The notes under the pieces: generated by a model
The model's input: the letters and a program-made list of their open reading frames with translations, nothing else
Databases searched by the model: none
What the model was told of the DNA's origin: nothing
Shown here: in pieces, positions 12,467 to 22,758 of the stretch
Numbering within the stretch: the stretch's first letter is position 1
Layout: each line of letters starts with the position of its first letter
NCBI RefSeq assembly: GCF_029168945.1
Contig: NC_083604.1
Span: 69,890,211-69,954,210 of the forward strand
Reading direction: 5' to 3'
DNA from: Cannabis sativa
Lineage: Eukaryota > Streptophyta > Magnoliopsida > Rosales > Cannabaceae
Length of the DNA: 64,000 bases
Made by a program: the position numbers and the translations under genes

Positions 12467-13057
12467 GCACTCACACTTCAAAGACAAAGGGAGTTCGTCC
12501 TTGAAGGTGTTTCAGAAGTCAGAGTCATAAAGTGCAATACAAAGGATTGCGACAATAATTTAGAGGGAGTCTAAACTTGTATAAGTCATTTGTCTTTATA
12601 ATTGTTGATGTTTTATTAATTGATTTCATTCTCTGGGCGTGGCCCCGTGGACTATAGGAGTGTTCGAAAGAACACTGATACCACATACAAATCTCTTGTG
12701 TCAAGTTATTTAATTTTTTATAATTATTTTTTATTCTATCTGTTCTGTTTTATCGTTGCAAAACTGGGTTTTCGCAGTAACATAATTACATTCTGCTTCA
12801 GCAGACGTATACAGTTTTATATTTTCATATATATTATTGACATTTGCAAAAACTCAATTTTTCAATATTTATTGACATAGTTACCTGAGTAGTCCAATAA
12901 TTGGTTGCAAGGCACGAGTAAAGAGAACCTCCTTCTTAATGTTTGGGGGACGAGTGAACCAAATTTCCAATCACACCAACCTACCAAATCACACCAGCTC
13001 AGTTATTCTAGTAACACAAGACTAAAGGAACCCCAAAATAAATAAATAATAATGAGG

Positions 13058-13375
13058 CACTACAAAAAATTACTATTTTTAGTAACAACATAATTTTTTT
13101 GTGACTAAATATGACTTTTAGTCACAACAAAATGTTACTTGTGACTAAAGTATAGTCTTTACACAAGTTCTCACTAATTTAGTTTTAATCACAACAAGTA
13201 TTGTGACTAAAAATATATTTAGTCACAACAAATTGTAATTTTTGTTACTAATACTTTTATCTATACGGACTTTTTAGTCACAACATAGGAATAATAATTT
13301 ATAATTAGTTACAATTTTTTTACTTTCAGTTTCAAGTTTTATTGTGATTAAAAGTAAGAATTTTTAATTGTAGTG
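13058..13375. mobile_element. CACTA-type MITE, 318 bp, TSD AGG
   Basis: The left end is CACTACAAAAAATTACT and the right end is AATTTTTAATTGTAGTG. Flanking AGG at 13055-13057 and 13376-13378 gives the 3-bp TSD typical of CACTA elements. The interior has repeated TTAGTCACAACA / TTGTGACTAAA motifs in both orientations. No coding capacity. A related left end occurs at 15430. Confidence 0.85.
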
Positions 13376-13467
13376 AGGGGAGGAGAGGGCAACTCTTGAA
13401 GTTGATCGATTACCAAATAAATACATTCGACAAAGTAGATGATAAAACTGTAACGAGAAATAACTAA

Positions 13468-13838
13468 GGTAAATACTATTTTGGACCCTGTGTTTTGCAA
13501 AAGTTACTAATTAGACCCTCTATTTTGTTAAATGACAAAATAGACCCTATATTTTCTAAAATGGTATAAATATGACCCTAAGCTCAATTTTTAACAATTT
13601 TATTTTTTTAATATAACTATCTTTAAGACAATTTCTAATACAAATAGATACCGAAAATGTAACCAATTTTATCATAATATCTATAGATCAAATTATTAAG
13701 TTTTATTTTGACAAAAAATCAATTCAAGGTCCTATTTGTACAATTTTAGAAATTACAGAATTTATTTTGTCATTTAACAAAATAGAGAGTCTAATTGGTA
13801 ACTTTCGCAAAACACAAGGTCTAAAATAGTATTTACCC
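13468..13838. mobile_element. Mutator-type MITE (family M1)
   Basis: Long imperfect terminal inverted repeats: GGTAAATACTATTTTGGACC at the left and its near complement ending GTATTTACC at the right. The arms extend about 95 bases inward. A related copy at 31652-32410 shares both ends and the central TTAATATAACTA..TT.AAGACAATT block. The TSD is not clean: similar AATAACTA-like sequence lies on both sides. Confidence 0.7.
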
Positions 13839-13873
13839 AAATATAACTATTAGGTAGGAAAAAACTAAATTAC

Positions 13874-14325
13874 CTTAACAATAAGAAGTTTGATAGCAAA
13901 AGCCCTACTTCTCTCCACTTCATGCTCGTACACGTACAACCTTGGCTTTGTCTCATCTGCTCTAGCCGACAAGAGTTGGAACAACTCCACAATCCACAAT
14001 ATCATTTAAAATTTTCTCTACACGAATCACAAATTTACTAGAAACTCATAAAACCTAAACTCCCCAAAAAATCATATCAAAAATCATAAAATAAACTAAC
14101 AACAAAAGAAATATTGTATACTTGGTTAGCATAAAAAACTGTACAGTTCTTGGCGAGTTCGCAGAGCGCATGGGTGGTGCTTTTGGATGCAGCACGATCG
14201 GAATCAGTTGAATCAACGATTTTGATGTGAGATCGTACCTCATGGAGCAGGTTTTGGTGAGCATCGTGCGGTGTGACGGAAGAAATCTTGCAATCGGAAG
14301 AGGTTTGGTTCTAATCGTGTTCCAT
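13874..14325 (-). pseudogene. ARIA/ABAP1-like ARM-repeat (BTB) protein fragment, two exons
   Basis: Two minus-strand exons can be read. Exon 1 (14325-14122) starts at an ATG with TAG as codon 5, then runs openly and ends in a stretch containing SDRAASKSTTHALCELAKN. A GT donor follows at 14121-14120. Exon 2 (14017-13874) follows an AG and reads DIVDCGVVPTLVG, then after a frame change EHEVERSRAFAIKLLIVK, ending at a GT donor. The order and wording match the N-terminal armadillo region of plant ARIA/ABAP1 proteins, which carry ARM repeats and a C-terminal BTB domain and act in ABA signalling or cell-cycle control. The early stop, the frame change and the absence of later exons make it a dead fragment. 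The retained intron points to a DNA-level copy, not a retrocopy. Family assignment is from memory of conserved motifs, not a search. Confidence 0.65.
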
Positions 14326-14354
14326 GGCTGGAGTTAAAAGACGATGATAGAGGA

Positions 14355-14640
14355 TATTGTGGACATTGTCTCAATAAATAAATGGTAGAGTATTGAGCCA
14401 TATATAAGAACATGGGCTACTTCACTCATCACCAATTGATTTTGAGATGGAATCCCATGATTCTCAATATGGTATCAGAGCCATATCCCTTGCGGGCAAG
14501 TGATCATATTCGATCCGCACCTATACAGATAGTGACCATGTCCACTCAGATACGGTTCAAGATTGGTGAGCAAAAAATAGCAACCATCTTGAGGGGGAAT
14601 ATTGTGGACATTGTCTCACATGGAATAAATATGGGAATTA
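14355..14640 (+). mobile_element. TRIM-like retroelement (short LTR, PBS, PPT, partial second LTR)
   Basis: A 115-bp putative LTR (14355-14469, TATTG...CAATA) is followed immediately by TGGTATCAGAGCC (14470-14482), a primer-binding site for initiator methionyl-tRNA. About 105 noncoding bases follow, then a purine tract GAGGGGGAA, then a second TATTGTGGACATTGTCTCA from 14600. That second copy diverges after about 40 bases. A homologous piece on the opposite strand is at 43880-44049. There is no protein-coding capacity, as expected for a terminal-repeat retrotransposon in miniature. Confidence 0.7.
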
Positions 14641-14689
14641 AGGGTATAGTTTACATTGTTTCAAGCACAAATGCCATTTAAACAAGGGG

Positions 14690-15420
14690 AATTTTCATAA
14701 ATATGAAAATTAAGGGCATAGTTTATATTTTTATGGCATAAATAAATAACGTAAAAAAATATGGATTAAGAAATAATTAAAGTTTAAAATATAGGAAATA
14801 AATAAATAAATTTAATAAAACTGTAATAATAAGTTATGTCGGAAAAGTCACCGTCACCGAAAAAGTCACCTAGAAATTTACTTAAAAAGTCACTGTTGCC
14901 AGAAAAGTCACTGGAAAAGTCACCTGAAGTAGATGTCTCAGATATAACTGAAAAATAGAACCATCTCTATAACATAATGAATAAAAATAAATAACTCAAA
15001 CTAGTTATAATTGAAATATAACTAGTTCTGTAACATAATAATAAAAACAAATAACACAAAATAACTCAAACCAGTTATAATTAAAATAGAACTGGTTCTA
15101 TAACAGTGTTATAATGATAAAAACAAATAACACGAAATAACTCAAACCGATTATAAGTAAAATAGAACCGGTTATATAACATAATGAATGAGTATTTTTG
15201 GGATAAATATGGTGTGTGTGTGTGTGTAATTATTTAGTGGGTTAGAGCATGTTGAATGTATGTTTTTGTTTGAGTTATTTTATTTAATTAGTTTTTGTGT
15301 GATTTTTTTTTTATCTTAGTTGCTTTACGGAACAAATTTTTTTGTCTCAAATTTTTAACTAGTTGATAAATATAACCGGTTTCTTTATATTATATTTGAG
15401 TTATTGTGTGTTATTCCTTG
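14690..15420. repeat. Minisatellite-rich repeat, copy 2
   Basis: It shares its opening (TTTTCATAAATATG), its AAAAGTCACCG-type units (14838-14935) and its ACAAATAACAC.AAATAACTCAAACC.GTTATAA units with the region at 9720-10960. The units here are about 60-85 bases long. The end (15365-15420) carries the same blocks in inverted orientation, so the repeat is partly a fold-back. Confidence 0.5.
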
Positions 15421-15429
15421 TGTTTATTT

Positions 15430-15510
15430 CACTACAAAAAACAACTACTTTTAGTGATAACTTTTTAGTCACAACATAAATTTTTGGAACATTTCTTACT
15501 AAACAAATTT
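15430..15510 (+). mobile_element. Left end of a CACTA-type MITE, truncated
   Basis: CACTACAAAAAAC followed by a TTTTTAGTCACAACATAAATTTTT block resembles the MITE at 13058-13375. No right end (…TTGTAGTG) is seen before the Sirevirus insertion at 15962. Confidence 0.5.
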
Positions 15511-15961
15511 AATTATAAATATTAATTTTAAAAATATCAAACTATCAAATTTGGATCTAATAATGAATAATGAAATCACAAATTTAAATTTCTATTCTTA
15601 ATTTAACTATTTAATTAAAAAAATATCTATTTTTACACTATATCAAAAATATGTTCATACAAAAATATTTAACTCAAACTCAACTTTTTCTTTTTTTATT
15701 TTTCTTGCTAAAAATTTTGTTTTTTTTTAAATTTTTTTTAGATGGAACAATCCATATGATATAAAAATGAGAGATTTTTTTTAATTAGATAAAAAAATTA
15801 AGCATAAAAACTCAAAATTTTTTAATTTTACTCGTTCATAGGTAATACCCCCCATATATATATATATGTTGACAAACCATTACTTTATATTTTAGCTGTG
15901 TAATTAAGAGTGTTCATCTTTTTCATCTTGTTCTTGTTTTTTTTTTTTAATTAATTCTCAT

Positions 15962-17080
15962 TGTAAAGTCCTTTTTTTGGCAAGTTAGGTGACAAAATAA
16001 TTTTTCCTTTTTATGGTAAGATTGCTATGCATTAATTTTCGAAATCTTACCTCTTTTATTCGGTTATAAGTTGCCATTTTCCTTGTTTGGAAAGTTGCAC
16101 TTTCAGCTGAACTTTCCTTTGTTGAAAACTTCTCAAAAGAGAAGGAATTCTCTTTTGGAAAGTTGTCATTTTAAGGGAAACTTTGATTATTGCCTTTTTC
16201 TTATTAATTTCGATTGTATCTTGATACAATCAGAATATCTAATCTGTTTTTGGCAGGAATCAAGCTTTGAAAGAAGATCGGACCCGATTTTAGTAAGTTT
16301 CCCGTTTACGGCGATACGCCGTCGGCAACGAATACGATGTAGCGGATCGTGTTTGTTTTTGGAAAGTCTTTGTCTGTTTGCTAATTCGAACTTGTGGTTG
16401 CCTCTTTGGTTTCTATGATCTATAAATAGAGCCTAGAGAGCAACCATTCGATTTACCTCTTCCATTATTCATTTTCTACATTTATCTTTTGAGAGAAGAG
16501 AGTGTTTCTTTGTTTTGTGAGAGCCTAGTTGTTCATCTAGGTTCTAGTTGTTCTATTTCTGTTCTTACTCTATCCTAGAGGTTGTGAAGAACTACTTGAC
16601 TGAACAAGAGATTGGTCTTCGGGAGAAGACTTGATTAAGCCTTACTTCGGGAGGAAGTAAGCACTTGGTCTTCGGGAGAAGACTTGATAAAACCTACTTC
16701 AGGAGGAAGTAAGCACTCACACTTCAAAGACGAAGGGAGTTCGGGCTTGAAGGTGTTTCAGAAGTCAGATTCATAAAGTGGATTACAAAGGATTGCAGCA
16801 ATACTTTAGAGGAGTCTAAACTTGTTTAAGTCAATTGTCTTTATAATTTTGATACTTTATTAATTGATTTCATTCTGCAGGCGTGGCCCGTGGACTAGGA
16901 GTGTTCGGGAGAACAACGATACCACGTATAAATCTCTTGTGTCAAGTTATTTATTTTTACGCAAATATTTCATATTACGCATTCGGTTCTTGCGTAGCGA
17001 GTACTTTCTAGCTGCGCAAACGCTACTGATTTTTATATTTTCGTATATACAATCGACATTTGCAAAAACACGGTTTTTCA
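15962..17080 (+). repeat. 5' LTR of Sirevirus element (1119 bp)
   Basis: It starts TGTAAAG directly after CTCAT and ends TTTTTCA before the primer-binding site. TATAAATAG is at 16421-16429. A tandem pair of palindrome blocks lies at 16615-16712. It is very similar to the 3' LTR, with visible differences clustered around 16290-16375. A 115-codon frame inside (16071-16418) has no relation to known proteins and is not a gene. Confidence 0.92.
16615..16712. promoter_or_regulatory. Tandemly duplicated CpG palindromes in 5' LTR
   Basis: GTCTTCGGGAGAAGAC (16615-16630) and TTACTTCGGGAGGAAGTAA (16642-16660) are repeated about 53 bases on, at 16668-16683 and about 16694-16712. The last copy is altered from CGG to CAG. 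The 3' LTR has the same duplication, while the solo LTR at 11777 has one pair. This is a likely cis-regulatory or RNA-structural module. Confidence 0.6.
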
Positions 17081-17081
17081 A

Positions 17082-17098
17082 TTGGTATCGAGCGGGAC
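17082..17098 (+). other. Primer-binding site (tRNA-Met), one base shorter than usual
   Basis: TTGGTATCGAGCGGGAC follows the 5' LTR after one base. The usual plant Copia site reads TGGTATCAGAGC; here CAGAGC has become CGAGC. Confidence 0.8.
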
Positions 17099-17136
17099 AC
17101 TAAACTCTTAGTGTGGTCTATAACGTTTTTGTTAGA

Positions 17137-18549
17137 ATGTCATTTTTTGCGAAGGAAGTTCTATTTCTAGACCACCATTGCTTAATGACTCTAACTATCC
17201 TTCTTGGAAAGTTAGAATGAGAGCCTTCATCAAATCTCAGATGAGAAGGCGTGGAGAATGGTTCTATCGGAGTTGGTCTCCTCCGGTTGAGACGAGATTC
17301 TTCAGGTAATACTATTATAAAATGCGAGCTGGAATGGTCTATTGAAGATGATAAACTATGCGCCTACAATAGCAAAGCCTTGCATGCTATCTTTAATGGT
17401 GTAGAGTGAGAGGTTACATTAAACTTATATCATCTTGTGTTTTTAAGGAAGCTTGGGAGATTCTTCAAACTCAATTTGAAGGAACTTCTGATGTGAAAAG
17501 ATCTAGATTTATCATGCTTCAAACTAAATTTGATGAGCTTAGAATGTCTGATAATGAAACTTTAACTGAATTCTATGAAAAATTATCTGACATTGCTAAT
17601 GAATATTTTGCTCTTGGAGAAAAGCTTGATGACTCGTTCTTGTGAGAAAAATTGTTAGAGTTCTTCCCGAGAAAAGGTTTGATACGAAACTTTTGGCAAT
17701 GGAGGAAGCTAAAGATTTTAGCCTTTATGAAAGTGGAAGAATTGATGGGTTCCTTACGTACTTTTGAATTAAATCAACGGATTAAACAAAAGGACAAACC
17801 CAAATCCATTAATGATAAAGGTAAAAGTATTGCTTTGAAAGTTGCGATAATGAAAATTCGATAGTGAATGTGATGATGAGATTGCTTTATTAACTAAGAA
17901 TTTTCAGAAATATATGAAAAAGATGGGAAATAAAAAGAATATTTCGAAAGGTTCAAAAGGTAATACTTTCATTAAACCTTCTGTCTCTAACAAAAAGGGA
18001 ATTCAGTGCAGGGAATGTGAAGGTTTTGGGCATATTCAATCTGAGTGTGCAAATACTTTGAAAAAGAATAAGAAAAGTTTCAATGTCACTTGGAGTGATG
18101 ATGAAACCGAAAGTGATGAAGATATTACTGAAAATGTTGCCCTAACCTCTGTTATGACTAATGTGTTGTGTGATTCACAGGTGAAAGATAGATTGGTATG
18201 TACGAATAATACCACCAAACAAGAGGAATCGGATTCGGATGAGTACGAAATGCATGAAGAATCTCTTGCTGAATCATACAAAGTCATGTATGAAAAATGG
18301 ATTCAGGTTGCTTCTGAAAATAGAGAGTTGAATAAATTGAATAAAAAATTGTCTCATCAGATTGAAATGTGTGATTTGAAAATAAAAGAATATGAGACAA
18401 GTTTTTATGATAAAGATGAAAAAATCTCTCTATTAAAGAAGGAACTTGAAAATTTTAAGAAAAATGTTCAAATGCTTAACCCTGGATCTTCTATTTTTGA
18501 AAAAGCTCAGAATGCGAGTCGAGAGGGTTTCGCGAGGCCTTGGTTCTAA
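17137..18549 (+). pseudogene. Sirevirus gag, frameshifted
   Basis: The frame opens at ATG 17137. Recognisable gag segments run through 17406-17645 (including EAWEILQTQFEGTSDVKRSR) and 17652-17864, then 17914-18549. A CCHC zinc knuckle, CRECEGFGHIQSEC, lies at 18007-18048. An acidic segment and a long Lys/Glu-rich, probably coiled-coil stretch follow. Gag forms the virus-like particle and packages element RNA. At least four frame changes or stops separate the pieces, including changes near 17280-17400, at 17645 and around 17850-17910. Confidence 0.85.
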
Positions 18550-18589
18550 TGGAATGGAAAGTTGCAGGTCACGAAGTTTGTAAAATCTA

Positions 18590-19160
18590 GTGTTCCAACG
18601 AATCACCTTGAGGGTACAAACTTCTGTAAGTAACGGTTTCACGGCTTACTGTTACAAGAACGACACGACGGTTGCAAAATCTCCGGGATTTTCGAAAAGG
18701 GTAAGATCTCAGGTAAAAAGATTTGTTCCCATTTGTCATTTTTGTGGTAGAAAAGGACATATCAGACCTAAATGTTTCACATTGAACAACTTGTTTAAAA
18801 CAAATTATTTTGATAATTGGAAAAAATCTCAAAAGAAACATAAAGGTTTGAAACAAATATGGGTGAAAAAGAAGTGTCTGTTTGGTTTTTCGATAAAGCT
18901 ATTACATCTCAAATGTGGTACTTTGACGGTGGTTGCTCTAGACATATGACGGAGTGACAAGGATTTCTTGACTAACATACGGCCTATGCAGTAATGTGGA
19001 GAAGTCACTTTTGGTAATGGCTTATCGGGGAAAAGTGGTTGGTATGGGAACTCTAAATTTTGAAGGGTTACCTGGGCGAAAAATGTGATGTTAGTTGAAG
19101 GAGCGAGGGCTAATTTACTTAGCATCGATCAAATGCATGATCAAGGGTTCTTGTTTCTTT
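18590..19160 (+). pseudogene. Sirevirus second zinc knuckle and aspartic protease, defective
   Basis: A CCHC motif, CHFCGRKGHIRPKC, is at 18734-18775. The protease active-site region WYFDGGCSRHM lies at 18916-18948. The family motif is D-S/T-G, so the serine position reads Gly here, and a TGA follows three codons later at 18955. The protease normally cleaves the Gag-Pol polyprotein. Stops and frame changes continue through 19160, so this copy is inactive. Confidence 0.8.
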
Positions 19161-19182
19161 TGATAGTGATCATTGTTATGTT

Positions 19183-20200
19183 ATGAATGATGACAATGAA
19201 TGTATCTTGCAAGGATTTCGATCCAATGATAAGCTGTTACACTCTAACCCTGTGTTTACTTGTCACTCGGCTATCGAACAACACCACGGATCCGTTGGCA
19301 TGCCAAACTTGGGCATATCAATTTTAAAAACTGAAAAAAATTGTCAAATGCGAGGTATTGTTCGAGGTCTTCCCAAGCTTGGTAAGGAAAGTGAAGGTAA
19401 GTGTAGAACCGTGTCAACTTGGAAAGCAATTAAAATCACTCACAAGCTCCATTGTCGATATCAATACCTCAAAGGTATTGGAATTGCTTCACATGGATCT
19501 TATGGGTCCAATCCAAGTTGAAAGTTTGAATGGTAAACGATATATCTTTGTGTGTGTTGATGATTTCTCTCGTTTTACTTGGGTAGATTTCTTAAGAGAA
19601 AAATGCGACACTTTTGATGCCTTTAAAACTCTTTGTACGAGATTAAGAGTTGAGAAAGGTTGTAATATTGGGGAAAATTGTTCGAAATCGAAGTGATCAT
19701 GGTAAGGAATTTGAAAATTACGTGTATGATGAGTTTTGCAAGTCTACGGGTATAACTCATGAATTTTCGGCTCCCAAAACTCCTCAACAAAATGGAGTTG
19801 TTGAGAGGAAGAATCGAACTTTGCGAGAAATGGCAAGAGTGATGTTAAATAGCAAGAAGTTGACTAAGCGATTATGGTGAAGCTATTAACACGGCTTGCT
19901 ACATAATAAACGAGTGTTTATTCGTCCGAGTACCTCAAAAACATCTTATGAAATCTGGAAAGGTAAGCGCCCCAATGTAAGTCATTTTCATGTATTTGGA
20001 TGTGTGTGTTATGTCTATAGAGATCGTGAGCATATTGGTAAATTTGATGCTAAAAGTGATGTTGGTGTGTTTATTGGATATTCCTTAAACGCAGTAGAGC
20101 TTATCGTGTGTATAACATGAGAACTCATTGTTTGGAATCGGCTAATGTGGTTGTTGATGATTTTAGAGATTTTCGGAATTTTCCACGAAGCCAAGATAGA
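19183..20200 (+). pseudogene. Sirevirus integrase, frameshifted
   Basis: Pieces in two or three frames spell the Copia integrase. After the start of the core come ELLHMDLMGP, then VDDFSRFTWVDFLREK (19556-19603), then SDHGKEFEN (about 19691), then PQQNGVVERKNRTLREMARV (about 19780). The D, D and E of the catalytic triad are therefore present. The upstream HHCC zinc-binding part is only partly readable. The C-terminal end continues through SYEIWKGKRPNVSHFHVFGC (about 19950). Integrase joins element DNA to the host chromosome. Frame changes occur around 19450, 19650 and 19880. Confidence 0.88.
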
Positions 20201-20419
20201 TAGTCTCATGGATACTCCTCCAAAGTTGTAACGGCGAGATCACGATGCGGCGGAGAACCCATTGCGGATGCGCAGGCAAATGACGAATCCGCTGTGCGTG
20301 GCGGCTAGGAAACCGCCTATCTTGACTCATCCAAACATCATCAACGACTCTATTCGAAAGAACCAAGCACCGAGTCAAAGCTGAATCATCGAAAAGATCT
20401 CATCCTTGGAAATCTGAAG

Positions 20420-21290
20420 AAAGCATGGTAACTCGCAGAAGGTATATTAATTTAATCGGCTTTCTTTGCTTTGTTTCTCAATATGAGCAGAAAAATGTGA
20501 AGGAAGCCATGACCTTTGAGGAATGGCTCAATGCATACAAGAAGAACTCAACCAATTTGTTCGCAACAAGGTATGGATTTTGGTCGAAGACCAAAAGGTA
20601 TAAATGTTATTGGAACAAAGTGGTTGTTTAAAAATAAAAGTGATGAGTTCGGTACAATTGTAAGAAACAAGGCTCGTTTGGTGGCACAAGGGTACACTCG
20701 GGTAGAAGGTATTGATTTTGATGAAACTTTTGCTATACGTTGCAAGATTAGAATCAATACGTTTACTTTTATGTATTGCTTGTATTCTCAATATTAAATT
20801 GTTTCAAATGGATGTGAAATGCCTTCCTCAATGGTATTTTGAATGAGGAAGTTTATGTTGAGCAACCAAAAGGATTCGAAGATCCTCAATTTCCGGACCA
20901 TGTATACAAACTTGAAAAAGCTTTGTATGGTACGAAACAAGCTCCTCGAGCTTGGTATGAAAGGTTGACTCAATTTTTACTTTCTCATGGCTATCACGAG
21001 AGGTAGTGTGGATAAAACTCTTTTCATCGAAACATATAAAATCTGATTTTATAATTGCTCAAATTTATGTTGATGATATAGTTTTTGGGTCTACATCTAA
21101 CCATGAAGTGCGAGTATTTGTTGATCAAATGAAAAGTGAATTTGAAATGAGCATGGTTGGTGAGCTTAATTTCTTTCTTGGGCTTCAAGTGAGACAAATG
21201 GAAGGAGGTACATTTGTATCTCAAAGCAAGTATGCTAAGAACCTTGTCAAGAAATTTGGCCTTGAATCGGCTAAGCGGTAAGTACTCCTA
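20420..21290 (+). pseudogene. Sirevirus reverse transcriptase, frameshifted
   Basis: Typical Copia RT blocks are readable: KARLVAQGYTRVEGIDFDET (20671-20730), then [24 protein letters not shown] codons around 20840-20900, then the catalytic YVDD (21066-21077) inside IYVDDIVFGSTS. Stops and frame changes near 20630, 20795 and 21005 break the frame. The catalytic aspartates are intact, but no continuous protein can be made. Confidence 0.9.
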
Positions 21291-21960
21291 TGAGCACCAC
21301 CTTGAAATTAACAAAAGATGAGAATGGAGTAAAGGTAGACACTACACTCTATCGTAGCATGATTGGAAGTCTTTTGTATTTAGCTGCTAGTCGCCACGAT
21401 ATATGTTACGGTGTGGGAGTGTGTGCTAGATATCAAAGTAATCCTATGGAATCTCATGTATCGAGTTGTAAAGGATTATTAGATATGTTAATAGCACTCC
21501 ACGATTATGGAATTTGGTACTCGAAAGATACCAATTCAAATCTTGCTTGTTTTAGTGATACAGATTGGGCAGGAAATGCTGATGATCGAAAGAGCACAAG
21601 TGGAGGGTGTTTCTTCCTTGGGAATAATCTAGTATCTTGGCATAGCAAGAAACAAATTCCATCTCCTTATCCTTTGCCGAAGTTTGAGTACATAGCTGGC
21701 GGTTATTTGCACTCAATTATTGTGGTTGAAACAAATGTTGATTGATTATGGGTTTGATTTGGGTGTTTTGACTATTTTTTGTGACAATACTAGTGCCATA
21801 AATATTTCCAAAAATCTGTTCAACACTCTAGAACAAAGCACATTGATATAAGACACCACTTTATTAGGGAACTTGTTGAAAATAAATCATTGCAATTAGA
21901 ATATGTTGATGCGAAAAACAATTGGGCGATATTTTCACAAAGGCCACTAGATGCGAAGTC
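21290..21960 (+). pseudogene. Sirevirus RNase H, frameshifted at the end
   Basis: The frame 21290-21745 reads through LYLAASRHDICYGVGVCARY and DWAGNADDRKSTSGGCFFLG, both standard Copia RNase H blocks, with the active-site Asp in the SDTDW segment. It breaks at 21745. Further pieces ([16 protein letters not shown] near 21780, then IFTKA near 21930) finish the domain. RNase H degrades the RNA strand after first-strand DNA synthesis. Confidence 0.88.
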
Positions 21961-21964
21961 GCTT

Positions 21965-22727
21965 TGACTCCCTCGAAAGTCTTTGGGAGTTTGCATTGTT
22001 TAATTTTATACGTTCATCATTCGTGTACGGTAGTGTTGTGTGATTCTTCTCTAGCTCTAATTCTTCTATCATTGTTTTTGACAAATCATGTTTATGCTTT
22101 TGGAATATAATTAGTTAGGATCTACTGTCGATCATACTTTGTGATGTTGTGTTAAAAGATTCATGTTACTCTTTATTTGTGTCACAGGATTAAATAATGT
22201 TCTTATACGAGTTGAGCAATTTTTGTTTCATGCTTGTCGGGCCCCTATTTGGAATAGAGCTACCCATGCGGAAGTGTGAAAGCCATCGATGAGTAAGGCC
22301 GGAACATTGTAATTAGCAACTATGATGAGGATGCACTACCATAGAAAAGGGCTACCTTCGGTATGGTGTGAAAGCATCCGATTGCGGGATCAATTTGAAA
22401 AAGGCGAAAAAGAAAAATCATGCCAAGGACAATGATCCTATTTTCAGCACACACTTATGTCGACAAGTGTGGTCAACTCGTAAGTCTCTGTTATTAAAAT
22501 TAAAGTAATAATCCTGGTTCACAATTCTCAGTAACATGCATATCTTTTTCCTCAACATCAATTAAGTATGATCATCTCATGAGATTCTAATTAGTTATTT
22601 TCCTTGAAAGCATAACATGTAATCTACTTTGTCAATTGTCAATGATATTTGATTTCTACTTGCTTGATTCGAATCACATATACTCCTTGTACACATTATT
22701 TTTTTAGTTTCGGTTTTATTTTAAAAT

Positions 22728-22758
<31 letters not shown>

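Larger units (their letters stand above)
11777..12864 (+). mobile_element. Sirevirus-type solo LTR, 1088 bp, TSD ATATT
   Basis: It begins TGTAAAG and ends TTTTTCA, the same termini as the LTRs of the complete element at 15962-26188. Shared internal blocks are TTTTATGGTAAGATTG, TATAAATAG, the TTCATCTAGGTTCTAG block and the TCTTCGGGAGAAG palindrome. It is flanked by identical 5-mers, ATATT at 11772-11776 and 12865-12869. No primer-binding site or coding region adjoins it. This is the signature of unequal recombination between the two LTRs of an integrated element. Its palindrome block is present once, against twice in the complete element. Confidence 0.9.

Noticed and set aside
14470..14482. 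Possible tRNA gene at TGGTATCAGAGCC (also at 17082 and 46150)
   Set aside because: Only the complement of the tRNA-Met 3' end is present, next to LTRs; no cloverleaf can be drawn. These are primer-binding sites.
16071..16418. 115-codon frame repeated at 25174
   Set aside because: Both lie inside the Sirevirus LTRs, are not kept intact between the copies and have no domain.
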